A stretch of 64,000 nucleotides of DNA from CAZPQN01 sp964588795. Lineage in GTDB: Bacteria; Fidelibacterota; UBA2242. Where the stretch lies: the NCBI GenBank assembly GCA_964588795.1, contig CAZPQN010000009.1, positions 13,510-77,509 of the forward strand. The letters run 5' to 3'. Under the pieces are notes generated by a model that saw only the letters and a program-made list of their open reading frames with translations, ran no database searches and was not told the origin of the DNA. This document shows positions 52,712 to 60,880 of the stretch, piece after piece (positions within the stretch are counted from its first letter, which is position 1; each line of letters begins with the position of its first letter). Position numbers and translations under genes: made by a program.

Positions 52712-53221
52712 TTACCTCCTGTCGGGTTTCATTGGTTGACGACCGTGTCCGCTCAGGGTCTGCAAGAGACGCTGGCGGAACCGGTTTTCAAATACGATAA
52801 ATTTCAGTTGTTGCTGAGATGTCAATTGGGGACCGCAATCACTGATAAATTTTTCCTTTTCCTGAATAATTTCCCGTTCCAAATCAGCCAGTTGTTTGGC
52901 ATAACGCCGGACATCTGTCTCAGCGGGTTTGAAATCGGTGCTCTTGAGCTTCTGATTGATTTCGCGTACGAGTTCCATTTGTTTTCTCTGCTTGGCGCGC
53001 AGATGGTCCTCAAAAATTTTCAGTTTGGGGAAAAAGGCCTGCGCCTGTTCCTCGGTCAGGTCGAGAAATTCGGTCATTTTATAGATCCGCAAGGCTTCGA
53101 TCTGCTCCCGCCGTTGAGGATTACCCTCAAAAGGTGGTTCGAAAAAATCATCCTGAGCCGACACAGGTACGTTTACACTGAGTAGCATTAATCCCAAAAA
53201 CAAGATAGATTTGGTGTTCAT
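52712..53221 (-). CDS. Exported helical protein, Spy-like
   Basis: 169 residues. A signal peptide ends near VPVSAQDD, followed by charged long helices: LTEEQAQAFFPKLKIFEDHL is a typical LTxxQ motif of the Spy/CpxP superfamily. ADLEREIIQEKEKFISDCG and LTSQQQLKFIVFENRFRQRL complete the hairpin of helices. It comes third in the ECF sigma operon, 14 bases after the anti-sigma gene. It is presumably a periplasmic sensor or chaperone that works with the neighbouring Spy-like protein. Confidence 0.7.
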   Translation of the reverse strand: MNTKSILFLGLMLLSVNVPVSAQDDFFEPPFEGNPQRREQIEALRIYKMTEFLDLTEEQAQAFFPKLKIFEDHLRAKQRKQMELVREINQKLKSTDFKPAETDVRRYAKQLADLEREIIQEKEKFISDCGPQLTSQQQLKFIVFENRFRQRLLQTLSGHGRQPMKPDRR

Positions 53222-53235
53222 TTATACCCTCCAAT

Positions 53236-53835
53236 TCATAAGGCTAGGTTGTTGAGCTGATTTAGCAGGGCCCGGAACTCACCATCATCCAGCGGCGCTG
53301 TCACCATCAGATAGTCGTCTACCGTAGCGTTTTCCGGCTCGTAGAGTATCACGTTAGCGGTATTCCGCAACAGGGTCTGTGATTCCATTGGACTGGGTTC
53401 CTCATCCAGAATACCAATCGCCTGTTCCGGCAAGTGGCTGAAATATCCCGAATGACTCAAGGTAGTGAAGAGATCCACCAGCAAACCATTCGTAGCATTT
53501 TGGTCAGCGGGATGTTTGAAAACATTGAACAGACTCAGGCTCAGGAGCAGGCAAGCGGCACCGAATACCGGGACGGCCCAGTAAAAACGACGTTTCCAGA
53601 CCCGCCGGCGGTCGAGACGCTCATGCAGTCGGACAACTAGCTCTGCGCCATAGTCCGGTGGAAGATCCGGCACCCGCTTTTTTAATAACCGTCTGACTAC
53701 CTGCATATCCGTTAGTTCATGGCGGCAGGCGGGACAGACTTCTAAATGACGGGTGACCTGCTCATGTTCCGCCGGATCCAAATCGTTGGTCAGATAGAGT
53801 GCCAGTCGACTGGAGATTTGTTCACAGCTGGTCAT
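53236..53835 (-). CDS. Zinc-finger anti-sigma factor
   Basis: 199 residues. The N-terminal ZAS domain has the HxxxCxxC motif at His30, Cys34 and Cys37 (VTRHLEVCPACRHELTDM). One membrane helix follows (about 88-104, VFGAACLLLSLSLFNVF), then a periplasmic region of about 90 residues. It overlaps the sigma gene by 14 bases, the usual coupled arrangement for a sigma/anti-sigma pair. It would hold the ECF sigma factor at the membrane until the envelope signal frees it. Confidence 0.88.
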   Translation of the reverse strand: MTSCEQISSRLALYLTNDLDPAEHEQVTRHLEVCPACRHELTDMQVVRRLLKKRVPDLPPDYGAELVVRLHERLDRRRVWKRRFYWAVPVFGAACLLLSLSLFNVFKHPADQNATNGLLVDLFTTLSHSGYFSHLPEQAIGILDEEPSPMESQTLLRNTANVILYEPENATVDDYLMVTAPLDDGEFRALLNQLNNLAL

Positions 53836-54358
53836 GACTGACCCCCATTTTGATAAGAATTTGTCTGAGCGATTTCACGGCGTGGGAAAAATTAACCTTG
53901 GCCGCGTTCTCCGTAGAATTCAAGATGCTGGCAATTTCCCGAAAGGGCAGTTCTTGATAGATGCGCAAAACCACGATCATTTGCTGGCGGGCGGGCAATT
54001 TCGTCAACGCCCGACGCAATAAAATTTGTTCATGGTGAACATTTTCCGGTTCATCGGCGGCCTGCACCGACCGGGCCAGCTCGAGGCTGAGAGTATGGCG
54101 AATTTTTTGTTTACGCAGATAATTGAGCGCGGCGTTGACTGCAATGCGGTAAATCCAGGTCGCAGGTGCGGCTTCACCGCGGAAGGTACCTAAATTCTGA
54201 TAGACTCTGATGAAGGTTTCCTGCGTCAAGTCGTCGGCCTCCGCGTGGGTTTGGACCATCCGTCGGAAGAGATTGTAAATACGCTGGTGATTTTCATAGA
54301 CCAACTGATTGAAATACTGTTCATCATATCCGGAAGATTTTTTTTTCACAAAAGTCAA
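53822..54358 (-). CDS. ECF sigma factor (RpoE-like)
   Basis: 178 residues from TTG (a GTG nine bases on is an alternative). Region 2 reads ADDLTQETFIRVYQNLGTFR with TWIYRIAVNAALNYLRKQK; region 4 is LPARQQMIVVLRIYQELPFREIA, then a helix-turn-helix. The neighbouring zinc-finger anti-sigma and Spy-like genes point to an envelope stress or metal regulon. A GTTCC/GGAAC site sits about 70 bases upstream and may be its own promoter element. Confidence 0.92.
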   Translation of the reverse strand: MTFVKKKSSGYDEQYFNQLVYENHQRIYNLFRRMVQTHAEADDLTQETFIRVYQNLGTFRGEAAPATWIYRIAVNAALNYLRKQKIRHTLSLELARSVQAADEPENVHHEQILLRRALTKLPARQQMIVVLRIYQELPFREIASILNSTENAAKVNFSHAVKSLRQILIKMGVSHDQL

Positions 54359-54400
54359 ACTGTCAACATCCTTGTCGCACTGGATTAGACGCCACCTGGA

Positions 54401-54440
54401 CTGAAAGGTTAAAACGCCGGATTACGTTCCGGTTAGGAAC
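54401..54440 (-). promoter_or_regulatory. Candidate ECF-type autoregulated promoter with GTTCC inverted repeat
   Basis: On the minus strand GGAACGT (54430-54424), the classical ECF -35 core, is followed 17 bases later by TTTCAG (54406-54401), a possible -10. On the plus strand the same site forms GTTCCGGTTAGGAAC (54426-54440), a 5-bp inverted repeat. The distance to the sigma start is about 43 bases. No second GGAAC-type promoter was confirmed elsewhere in the window, so this is a tentative call. Confidence 0.3.
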
Positions 54441-54491
54441 AGACGTCCTGCGGTGAATATTTAACATCGCTCGTCACCGCCGGAATTTACG

Positions 54492-54518
54492 AAAAAAAAG
54501 AAACACCTACCGTGTAGG
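54492..54518 (-). terminator. Possible weak terminator of the RRM gene
   Basis: On the minus strand CCTAC (54518-54514) and GTAGG (54510-54506) form a short stem before a T-rich run (54503-54492). It lies about 55 bases downstream of the RRM gene stop and upstream of the sigma operon. Confidence 0.4.
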
Positions 54519-54572
54519 CTGAGAGCTACCGGATTAAGCAATAAACAGCTGGTTTTAGAAAACAGTGGGGGA

Positions 54573-54836
54573 TTATTTGTCGCGGTCTTCTTTGCGCTCC
54601 GTCCGCGGCGGATGCGCCTCGGCGATTCGCAGGGGCCGACCGTTGAATTCCTTTCCATTGAGAGCTTCAAAGGCTTTATTGGCTTCTTCTTCACTGCCCA
54701 TCTCGACAAAGCCAAAGCCCTTGCCTCTGATAACGTTGGCACTTTTCACGGTCCCAAAATCAGCAAACAATTTTTCTAAGGCCTCATTCGTAACCGAGTA
54801 TTTTAGGTTGCCGACGTATAATTTGCTACCTAACAT
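54573..54836 (-). CDS. RNA-binding protein with one RRM domain
   Basis: 87 residues from the ATG at 54836, preceded by AAAGGAGG; an upstream in-frame start lacks such a site. RNP2 is KLYVGNLKYS, RNP1 is GKGFGFVEM, and the basic/acidic tail (PPRTERKEDRDK) is typical of the short bacterial RRM proteins (Rbp type) of cyanobacteria and FCB bacteria. It binds single-stranded RNA and may act in cold response or mRNA stability. It is monocistronic, with a weak terminator behind it. Confidence 0.9.
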   Translation of the reverse strand: MLGSKLYVGNLKYSVTNEALEKLFADFGTVKSANVIRGKGFGFVEMGSEEEANKAFEALNGKEFNGRPLRIAEAHPPRTERKEDRDK

Positions 54837-55400
54837 GCAAACCTCCTTTGTATACACTTCCGCCGAAGCCTCGTATAAAGTCATGAGTCGGCCATAACTT
54901 TTCAGAAGTAAATGCTTCAGCCTTCATCGCGGCTGTTTGGTTGTTCACCAGATAATCAATCGCACAATCGTCGGGGCTTTGAAAACAAATCCACACGGCA
55001 TTGTTCTACGTAATTATTGGTACCTTGGCGCCGTACATTCCAAATAACGGTATATTTTAAGCACAAATGTCACGGCATACAAAAGATTTTTCTGCCCGCA
55101 CCACCTGCGCGGTGCCCGGCATTCTTTAGCTCATTATTGGAAGCTGATAAAAAACTGTTGACAGGATTAAAAAGCAGTTTTTCGGTCGCTTTTTCCACTG
55201 CTGACCCGGCAATAATGAAGCGGAGCACTTTAACGGTTATTGATTAACGCTGTAATTTTCATTAAATTACGGCGTTTTTTCAGGGAATTATTTGTCCGGA
55301 TTGATCTTTCAGAAAAATAACTTAACCGTCGCGCATCCTGCATTTTTCAACCTGCTACATCACCTGGCCTTAGACCCACTGCGCGGAGCAAGATAGACCG
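54837..55400. other. 564-base intergenic region without an assigned gene
   Basis: It holds the leader of the RRM gene and the approach to ruvB. No tRNA, riboswitch or protein with a recognisable family was found; the 76-codon frame at 55017-55247 has no family resemblance. An exact TTGACA occurs at 55158-55163 without a -10 element at the right distance. A plus-strand terminator ends the region (55246-55280). Confidence 0.6.
55246..55280 (+). terminator. Orphan rho-independent terminator upstream of ruvB
   Basis: AACGCTGTAATTT (55246-55258) pairs with AAATTACGGCGTT (55264-55276), one G-T wobble in 13 bp, loop TCATT, followed by TTTT. No plus-strand gene ends upstream of it; the nearest plus-strand gene is cobA, 5 kb away. 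It suggests an unlisted short transcript or an attenuator before ruvB. Confidence 0.75.
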
Positions 55401-56420
55401 GTGCCGTCCGAATTAACCGATCCGCAGCGTCTGACTGAAGACCTCGAGTATGAGCGAAGCTTGCGCCCCTCGGCGCTGGGAGAATTTATCGGTCAGCAGA
55501 GCGTGGTGGACAATCTGCGGCTGTATATTTCCGCCGCTTTGGAACGCGGGGAGGCGCTTGACCACGTTTTGCTTTTCGGTCCGCCGGGATTGGGAAAAAC
55601 AACTTTGGCCTACATCGTCGCCCGTGAGTTGGGGGTCAATATCCGCACCTCTTCCGGGCCGGTCATCGAAAAAGCCGGTGATTTGGCCGGTATGTTGACC
55701 AACCTGACGCGGCGCGACGTTTTTTTCATTGACGAAATTCATCGCCTGAACAGCGTCGTGGAAGAGTACCTTTACTCCGCTATGGAAGACTATCACATTG
55801 ACATCGTTATCGACAAAGGGCCAAACGCCCGCAGTATTCAACTCAATCTCGAGAATTTTACCCTGATTGGCGCAACCACGCGGCTGGGGCATTTAACCTC
55901 GCCCCTGCGGGATCGTTTCGGCGTCATTCTGCGCATAGATTATTACACGCCCGACGATCTCTATAAAATCATCCTGCGCACCGCCCGTATCCTCAATATC
56001 GAAATCCGCACCGAGGGCGCCCTGGAAATCGCCCGGCGGGCACGCGGTACCCCCCGGGTGGCCAACCGGATCCTGCGGCGCACGCGCGACTATGCCCAGG
56101 TCAAGGGAGCGGGTGTGATTGACCAGCGGGTCGCTCATGAATCTCTCAGAATGCTGAATATTGACGAATACGGTCTCGACAATATGGATCGGCTGATTCT
56201 GTCAACCATTGTGGATAAATTCTCTGGCGGACCAGTTGGCTTGAACAACCTTGCGGTAGCCATCAGTGAAGAAGCGGAGACGATCGAGGACGTTTACGAA
56301 CCTTATCTGATTCAGAAAGGCCTGTTGCAGCGAACTGCTCGCGGGCGCCAGGCCACTCCGGCTACCTATCAGTATTTCCGCCAGAACAAATCCGAACCTC
56401 AGACTACCCTTTTCTCATAG
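55401..56420 (+). CDS. ruvB: Holliday junction branch-migration helicase RuvB
   Basis: 339 residues from a GTG. SLRPSALGEFIGQ, Walker A LFGPPGLGKTTLAYIVA, the DEIHRLN Walker B and the arginine-finger/sensor region TRLGHLTSPLRDRFGVI match RuvB exactly. The winged-helix C-terminus ends with QRTARGRQATPATYQYF. It drives branch migration with RuvA, which is not in the window. It is followed by queA after 12 bases, a common ruvB-queA order. Confidence 0.97.
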   Translation: MPSELTDPQRLTEDLEYERSLRPSALGEFIGQQSVVDNLRLYISAALERGEALDHVLLFGPPGLGKTTLAYIVARELGVNIRTSSGPVIEKAGDLAGMLTNLTRRDVFFIDEIHRLNSVVEEYLYSAMEDYHIDIVIDKGPNARSIQLNLENFTLIGATTRLGHLTSPLRDRFGVILRIDYYTPDDLYKIILRTARILNIEIRTEGALEIARRARGTPRVANRILRRTRDYAQVKGAGVIDQRVAHESLRMLNIDEYGLDNMDRLILSTIVDKFSGGPVGLNNLAVAISEEAETIEDVYEPYLIQKGLLQRTARGRQATPATYQYFRQNKSEPQTTLFS

Positions 56421-56432
56421 AAGGAGACGCTT

Positions 56433-57467
56433 ATGCGACTATCTGATTTTGATTTCCAGGTCCCCGAAGAATTAATCGCCAAGTTCCCCGTCAAGCAACG
56501 CGATCATTCCCGGTTGATGGTGCTTGACCGCGCCAAGAACAGCATCGCGCACAAACGCTTTTACAATCTGCCCGACTACCTGAATCCGGGCGACCTGCTG
56601 GTCGTCAACGAGACCAAGGTTTACCCGGCGCGACTCTGGGCGCTCAAGGATCGCACGGAAGCCAAAGTGGAAGTTTTCCTGCTTCGTGAACTGGAAAATA
56701 ATCTCTGGGAAGTCATGGTCAAACCCGCCCGGAAAGTGCGGATTGGCAATAAGCTGACCATCGCCGAAGGCGTACAATGTGATGTAATCGATAACACCGT
56801 TTCCGGCGGGCGGGTGGTACGCTTCAATAATATCCCGCGCGAAGTCCTTTACAAACTGATCGACGCCGTCGGGCAATCCCCCCTGCCGCCGTACATTGAT
56901 CGTGAGCCGACCGAAGAGGACAAGGTGCGTTATCAGACTGTGTACGCCAAGCGCCGCGGCGCCGTGGCCGCCCCGACCGCCGGCCTGCATTTCACGACTG
57001 AACTAATGAAAAAAATCACCGACAAAGGCGTTAAAATCTATCCCATTGTCCTGCACATCGGACTGGGAACCTTTCGCCCGGTTACCGTCGAAGATTTAGG
57101 ACGGCATAGAATGGATTCCGAATATTATGAAGTCTCCGCCGAAACCGCCCTCGCCATCAACGAAGCCAAGTCCAAAAATAAACGCATCATCGCCGTGGGC
57201 ACCTCAGTGGTGCGAGCTCTGGAAACGGTGACGGTTTCTGGATTCCAGATCAGTCCGCGCCGGGGCTGGACGGACAAATTCATCCATCCGCCTTATGAAT
57301 TCAAGATGGTCAACGTCCTGATCACCAATTTTCACCAGCCAAAATCCACGCTGATTCTACAGGTTTCGGCTTTTGGTGGACATGCGCTGGTGATGCGCGC
57401 TTATCAGGAAGCCATTAAGCGCAAATACCGCTTCTTCAGTTTTGGCGATGCCATGATTATCCTGTGA
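56433..57467 (+). CDS. queA: S-adenosylmethionine:tRNA ribosyltransferase-isomerase QueA
   Basis: 344 residues with AGAAGGAG before the ATG. FPVKQRDHSRLMVLDR, LLVVNETKVYPARL, RRGAVAAPTAGLHFT and LHIGLGTFRPV are the classical QueA motifs. It adds the cyclopentene ring from SAM to preQ1 at the wobble base of GUN-reading tRNAs. It is cytoplasmic. IspD starts 4 bases after it. Confidence 0.96.
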   Translation: MRLSDFDFQVPEELIAKFPVKQRDHSRLMVLDRAKNSIAHKRFYNLPDYLNPGDLLVVNETKVYPARLWALKDRTEAKVEVFLLRELENNLWEVMVKPARKVRIGNKLTIAEGVQCDVIDNTVSGGRVVRFNNIPREVLYKLIDAVGQSPLPPYIDREPTEEDKVRYQTVYAKRRGAVAAPTAGLHFTTELMKKITDKGVKIYPIVLHIGLGTFRPVTVEDLGRHRMDSEYYEVSAETALAINEAKSKNKRIIAVGTSVVRALETVTVSGFQISPRRGWTDKFIHPPYEFKMVNVLITNFHQPKSTLILQVSAFGGHALVMRAYQEAIKRKYRFFSFGDAMIIL

Positions 57468-57471
57468 AACC

Positions 57472-58179
57472 GTGCAGTACACGCCGTTAACCAGTGCCAT
57501 AATCGTCGCCGCCGGAACTGGGCGCCGTATGGGCAGTGCCACTCCCAAACAATTTCTACTCTTGGAGAAGCGTCCACTCCTGGCCTATACGATTGACCGT
57601 TTCCTGCGATCGCCATATATCCATGAAATCATTTTAGTCGTTAACCGTGCCCAGATCAACTCGCCCTGTCTGGAAGATTGCCTACCGGAAGACGCCAGCA
57701 AGCCTATCAAAATCATTGCCGGCGGCGAGCGGCGCCAGGATTCGGTAGCCAATGGTCTCAAGCATCTCCATCCTGCGACGGAAATCGTCACCGTGCACGA
57801 TGGTGTGCGACCCTTTGTCGCGGTTGACCTGATTGATGCCACCATCGCCGCTTGTCAAGAATATGACGGAGCCATTGTAGCTATTCCGGCCACCGATACC
57901 CTCAAGAGCGTAAAGAATATGATCATCCGAAAAACCATAGCTCGTGAAGCCATCTGGCAGGCCCAGACCCCGCAGACCTTCCGGCGGACAGTTTTGGAAA
58001 CCGCCTATGAGCGCGCGCGCCAAACCGACTTCTCGGGTACGGATGACGCCAGTTTGGTCGAAAGACTGAATTACCAAATATTGGTTGTACCTGGTTCTCC
58101 GGATAACCTGAAAATCACCTGTCAGAGCGACCTCGAACTCGCCAAAGCCCACCTGAGACGTGTAGGACAATACTCATGA
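57472..58179 (+). CDS. ispD: 2-C-methyl-D-erythritol 4-phosphate cytidylyltransferase
   Basis: 235 residues from a GTG 4 bases after queA. The nucleotide-binding IIVAAGTGRRMGSATPKQF and later TVHDGVRPFV and TDDASLVERL are typical. It makes CDP-methylerythritol in the MEP isoprenoid pathway. It is coupled to ispF through ATGA overlap. Together with ispE at 60846 it gives three of the pathway steps in one region; DXS, DXR, IspG and IspH are not in the window. Confidence 0.95.
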   Translation: MQYTPLTSAIIVAAGTGRRMGSATPKQFLLLEKRPLLAYTIDRFLRSPYIHEIILVVNRAQINSPCLEDCLPEDASKPIKIIAGGERRQDSVANGLKHLHPATEIVTVHDGVRPFVAVDLIDATIAACQEYDGAIVAIPATDTLKSVKNMIIRKTIAREAIWQAQTPQTFRRTVLETAYERARQTDFSGTDDASLVERLNYQILVVPGSPDNLKITCQSDLELAKAHLRRVGQYS

Positions 58180-58655
58180 AGTATCGCATTGGCAATGGGC
58201 TCGACGCCCACCGTTTTACCGAGGGACGCCCCCTGATTCTGGGGGGGATCAAGATCGCCTTTCCCAAGGGTCTCGCCGGACATTCGGACGCCGATGTGCT
58301 CACCCACGCCATTATTGACGCACTTCTGGGAGCGGCGGCACTGGATGACATTGGAACGCACTTCCCGGATGATGACCCCCAGTATCGCAATATCAATAGC
58401 ATCCTGCTTCTGCGTCAGGTGCTGGAAATGCTCACCCAGCGCGGTTTCAAAATCGGCAATCTGGACACGGTAATCGTCGCGCAGGAACCCAAACTGCAAC
58501 CGCAGATACCCGCGATCCGCCAAAATCTGGCCCGGGAGATGAATCTGCCCCTAACAGACATCTCCATCAAAGCCAAAACCACCGAGGGCATGGGCTTTAC
58601 GGGACGCGGCGAGGGCATTTTGTCAATGGCAACCGTCTTGCTGTACTTACCATGA
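58176..58655 (+). CDS. ispF: 2-C-methyl-D-erythritol 2,4-cyclodiphosphate synthase
   Basis: 159 residues starting in the ATGA overlap with ispD. The zinc ligands lie in GNGLDAHRF (Asp, His) and GHSDADVLTHAIIDAL; DIGTHFPDDDPQY and GMGFTGRGEGILSMA complete the signature. It cyclises the CDP-ME 2-phosphate made by IspE. It overlaps the DedA gene by 4 bases. Confidence 0.96.
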   Translation: MKYRIGNGLDAHRFTEGRPLILGGIKIAFPKGLAGHSDADVLTHAIIDALLGAAALDDIGTHFPDDDPQYRNINSILLLRQVLEMLTQRGFKIGNLDTVIVAQEPKLQPQIPAIRQNLAREMNLPLTDISIKAKTTEGMGFTGRGEGILSMATVLLYLP

Positions 58656-59430
58656 ATACGGCTCTCAATTTCATCAACACTCACAACGCATACCTTATTT
58701 ACACGGTACTTTTTATTTTCGTATTTTTAGAAAACGCGGTGCCTTTCGTGCCGGGTGATTNNNNNNNNNNNNNNNNNNNNNNNNNNNNNNNNNNNNNNNN
58801 NNNNNNNNNNNNNNNNNNNNNNNNNNNNNNNNNNNNNNNNNNNNNNNNNNNNNNNNNNNNGTACTTTTTATTTTCGTATTTTTAGAAAACGCGGTGCCTT
58901 TCGTGCCGGGTGATTTCGTTCTGCTTGTTTCGGCTTATCTGTCGGGACGTGAAATACTGGACTCATATTTAACTTTCATCCTGACTGTAGTCGCCGCAGT
59001 ATTAGGATTCGTTGTCGTTTTTTTTATCGGACTGAAATGGGGACGCTCGCTGATAGAGCAGAGGCATTCCCGCCTCGTGTCGACGAAAAAACTATCCCTG
59101 GTTGACCATTATTATCACAAATATGGTTACTGGATGTTGGCTATTGGACGCTTTATCCCCGGCATCCGATTCATCCTGGCACTAAGCGCCGGCTTTACCC
59201 GCCTTAAAGTATCACGGTCCTTTTTATACACCGGAATTAGTATCGTGCTCTGGAATGGGCTGATATTCCAGGTCGGGCGTCTGTTAGGCGAAAACTGGGA
59301 TCTGATCAGGAAGACGGTGCAGCAGTACAACACGATTGCCAATCTGCTTTTATTATTTATTATCCTACTGATCTGCATCGGTTGGTTGCGCCATAAACGC
59401 AAATCCTTAGGAGTAAGCGTAAATGATTAG
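58652..59430 (+). CDS. DedA-family membrane protein interrupted by an artificial assembly gap
   Basis: The coding sequence begins at the ATG in the ispF overlap, runs to the gap at 58761, and resumes at 58861 with the 55 bases already read before it. Removing the 100 Ns and one copy of the repeat leaves 624 bases, an exact 208-codon frame (207 residues). The protein then reads NAVPFVPGDFVLLVSAYLSG without a break, with FIGLKWGRSL, GRFIPGIRFILALSAG and a C-terminal helix. DedA proteins are multi-pass and are linked to lipid translocation and membrane homeostasis. It overlaps gltX by 8 bases. Confidence 0.9.
58706..58915. other. 100-N gap flanked by identical 55-bp sequences
   Basis: Bases 58706-58760 (GTACTTTTTATTTTCGTATT...) and 58861-58915 are identical over 55 bases. 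The 100 Ns at 58761-58860 are the usual default for an unknown gap. The repeat is part of the DedA gene and is joined correctly when collapsed, so the two contigs overlap by 55 bases rather than being separated. Confidence 0.95.
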
Positions 59431-60880
59431 GACTCGCTTTGCACCCAGTCCGACAGGTTTCCTGCACGTCGGTGGTTTGCGCACGGCATTGTACAATTAT
59501 CTGTTTGCCCGCAAGCATCAGGGGCGATTCATCCTGCGCATCGAAGACACCGATCAAAGCCGCCAGGTTCCGGGTGCCGTGGAAAACCTGCTGGATGCCC
59601 TGCAATGGGCAGGCGTTCAACCTGACGAGGGTCCAGCCTTGGGCGGCGATTTTGGCCCCTATATCCAGTCCCAGAGATTGTCCATCTATCGGGAACAATT
59701 AAATGTTCTGATCCAAAAGGGACATGCCTATCCCTGTTTCTGTTCGTCCGCCCGCCTCGAGGAGCTGAAACGCTGGCAAGTGGCGCATCACCAGCAACCA
59801 CGCTACGATAATCGTTGCCGCAGTTTATCTCCAGTCGAAGCGCAGGCGCGCTGCGCTGATGGCGAAGCACACGTTATCCGACTCAAAGTCCCCACCGAAG
59901 GTGAGGTGATTGTCAATGATCTGATCCGGGGCACTGTACCCTTTCCGTGTAGCCAGCTGGATGACCAGGTCCTGCTCAAATCCGACGGTTACCCCACTTA
60001 CCATTTGGCCAATGTGGTTGACGATCACCTGATGCAAATCTCTCATGTCATTCGTGGCGAAGAATGGTTGCCCAGTACGCCCAAGCATGTGCTCCTCTAC
60101 CAATTTTTCGGCTGGGAACCGCCACAATTCGCCCACCTGTCGCTCCTGCTGAATCCCGATAAAAGCAAATTGTCCAAGCGTCAGGGCGATGTAGCAGTCG
60201 AGGATTACCGGCGCGCCGGCTTTCTCCCGGCCGCTTTGATCAATTTCTTAGCCCTTCTGGGCTGGAATCCCGGCGACGACCGCGAAATTTTTTCCATGGC
60301 GGATTTGATCAATGAATTCTCGCTCGAACGCGTCGGCAAATCGGGCGCCATTTTCAATATTGACAAATTGCGCTGGATGAACGGCTACTATATCCGTATG
60401 TTAGATGACGAACAACTATACCAGCTCTGCCGCGACCAGCTCCCGGCTGTCAGCACGTTGCCAGTGGAAAAAATCAAAAAGGCGCTGAAAGTAGTCCAGG
60501 ACAGCCTGATCACTTTGAACGATGTATCGGCCAAAACATCCTATTTTTTTGTCGATAAACTGGACTACACCCAATCCAAAACGAACGAATGGCTGAAAAC
60601 TCCGGAAGCAAAAGTTATTTTCCCCGCTCTTCTCGCCCGATTGGAAACCGTCACCACTATTGATGGCCATTCATTTGTCGAGATGATTCGTACGCTGATC
60701 AACGCCGCCGGATTTAAAGGCAAGGCCCCCTGGATGGCGGTGCGTTGTGCGCTGACCGGCGAAGCCCACGGCCCGGAATTACACCTGCTGGTAGACGCCC
60801 TGGGTCAGACTATGGTCCGACAAAGAATCGAGCATGCCCTGCACTATGTTAACGAACACACCGCCACCGGTCAAAGCTAA
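59423..60880 (+). CDS. gltX: Glutamate-tRNA ligase
   Basis: 485 residues. MIRTRFAPSPTGFLHVGGLR contains the class I HIGH-equivalent (HVGG) and DKSKLSKRQG the KMSKS-equivalent KLSKR. FGPYIQSQRL and PCFCSSARLEEL fit GltX. It overlaps the DedA gene. GluRS may also charge tRNA-Gln in genomes with GatCAB; this cannot be judged here. It overlaps the ispE start. Confidence 0.96.
   Translation: MIRTRFAPSPTGFLHVGGLRTALYNYLFARKHQGRFILRIEDTDQSRQVPGAVENLLDALQWAGVQPDEGPALGGDFGPYIQSQRLSIYREQLNVLIQKGHAYPCFCSSARLEELKRWQVAHHQQPRYDNRCRSLSPVEAQARCADGEAHVIRLKVPTEGEVIVNDLIRGTVPFPCSQLDDQVLLKSDGYPTYHLANVVDDHLMQISHVIRGEEWLPSTPKHVLLYQFFGWEPPQFAHLSLLLNPDKSKLSKRQGDVAVEDYRRAGFLPAALINFLALLGWNPGDDREIFSMADLINEFSLERVGKSGAIFNIDKLRWMNGYYIRMLDDEQLYQLCRDQLPAVSTLPVEKIKKALKVVQDSLITLNDVSAKTSYFFVDKLDYTQSKTNEWLKTPEAKVIFPALLARLETVTTIDGHSFVEMIRTLINAAGFKGKAPWMAVRCALTGEAHGPELHLLVDALGQTMVRQRIEHALHYVNEHTATGQS

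Noticed and set aside
55017..55247. 76-codon plus-strand frame before ruvB
   Set aside because: No ribosome-binding site, no protein-like pattern, and it ends at the orphan terminator; it may only overlap a non-coding transcript.
58706..58915. Direct repeat suggesting a mobile element or duplication
   Set aside because: The repeat sits at the edges of a default-length N gap and restores the DedA frame when collapsed, so it is an assembly overlap.
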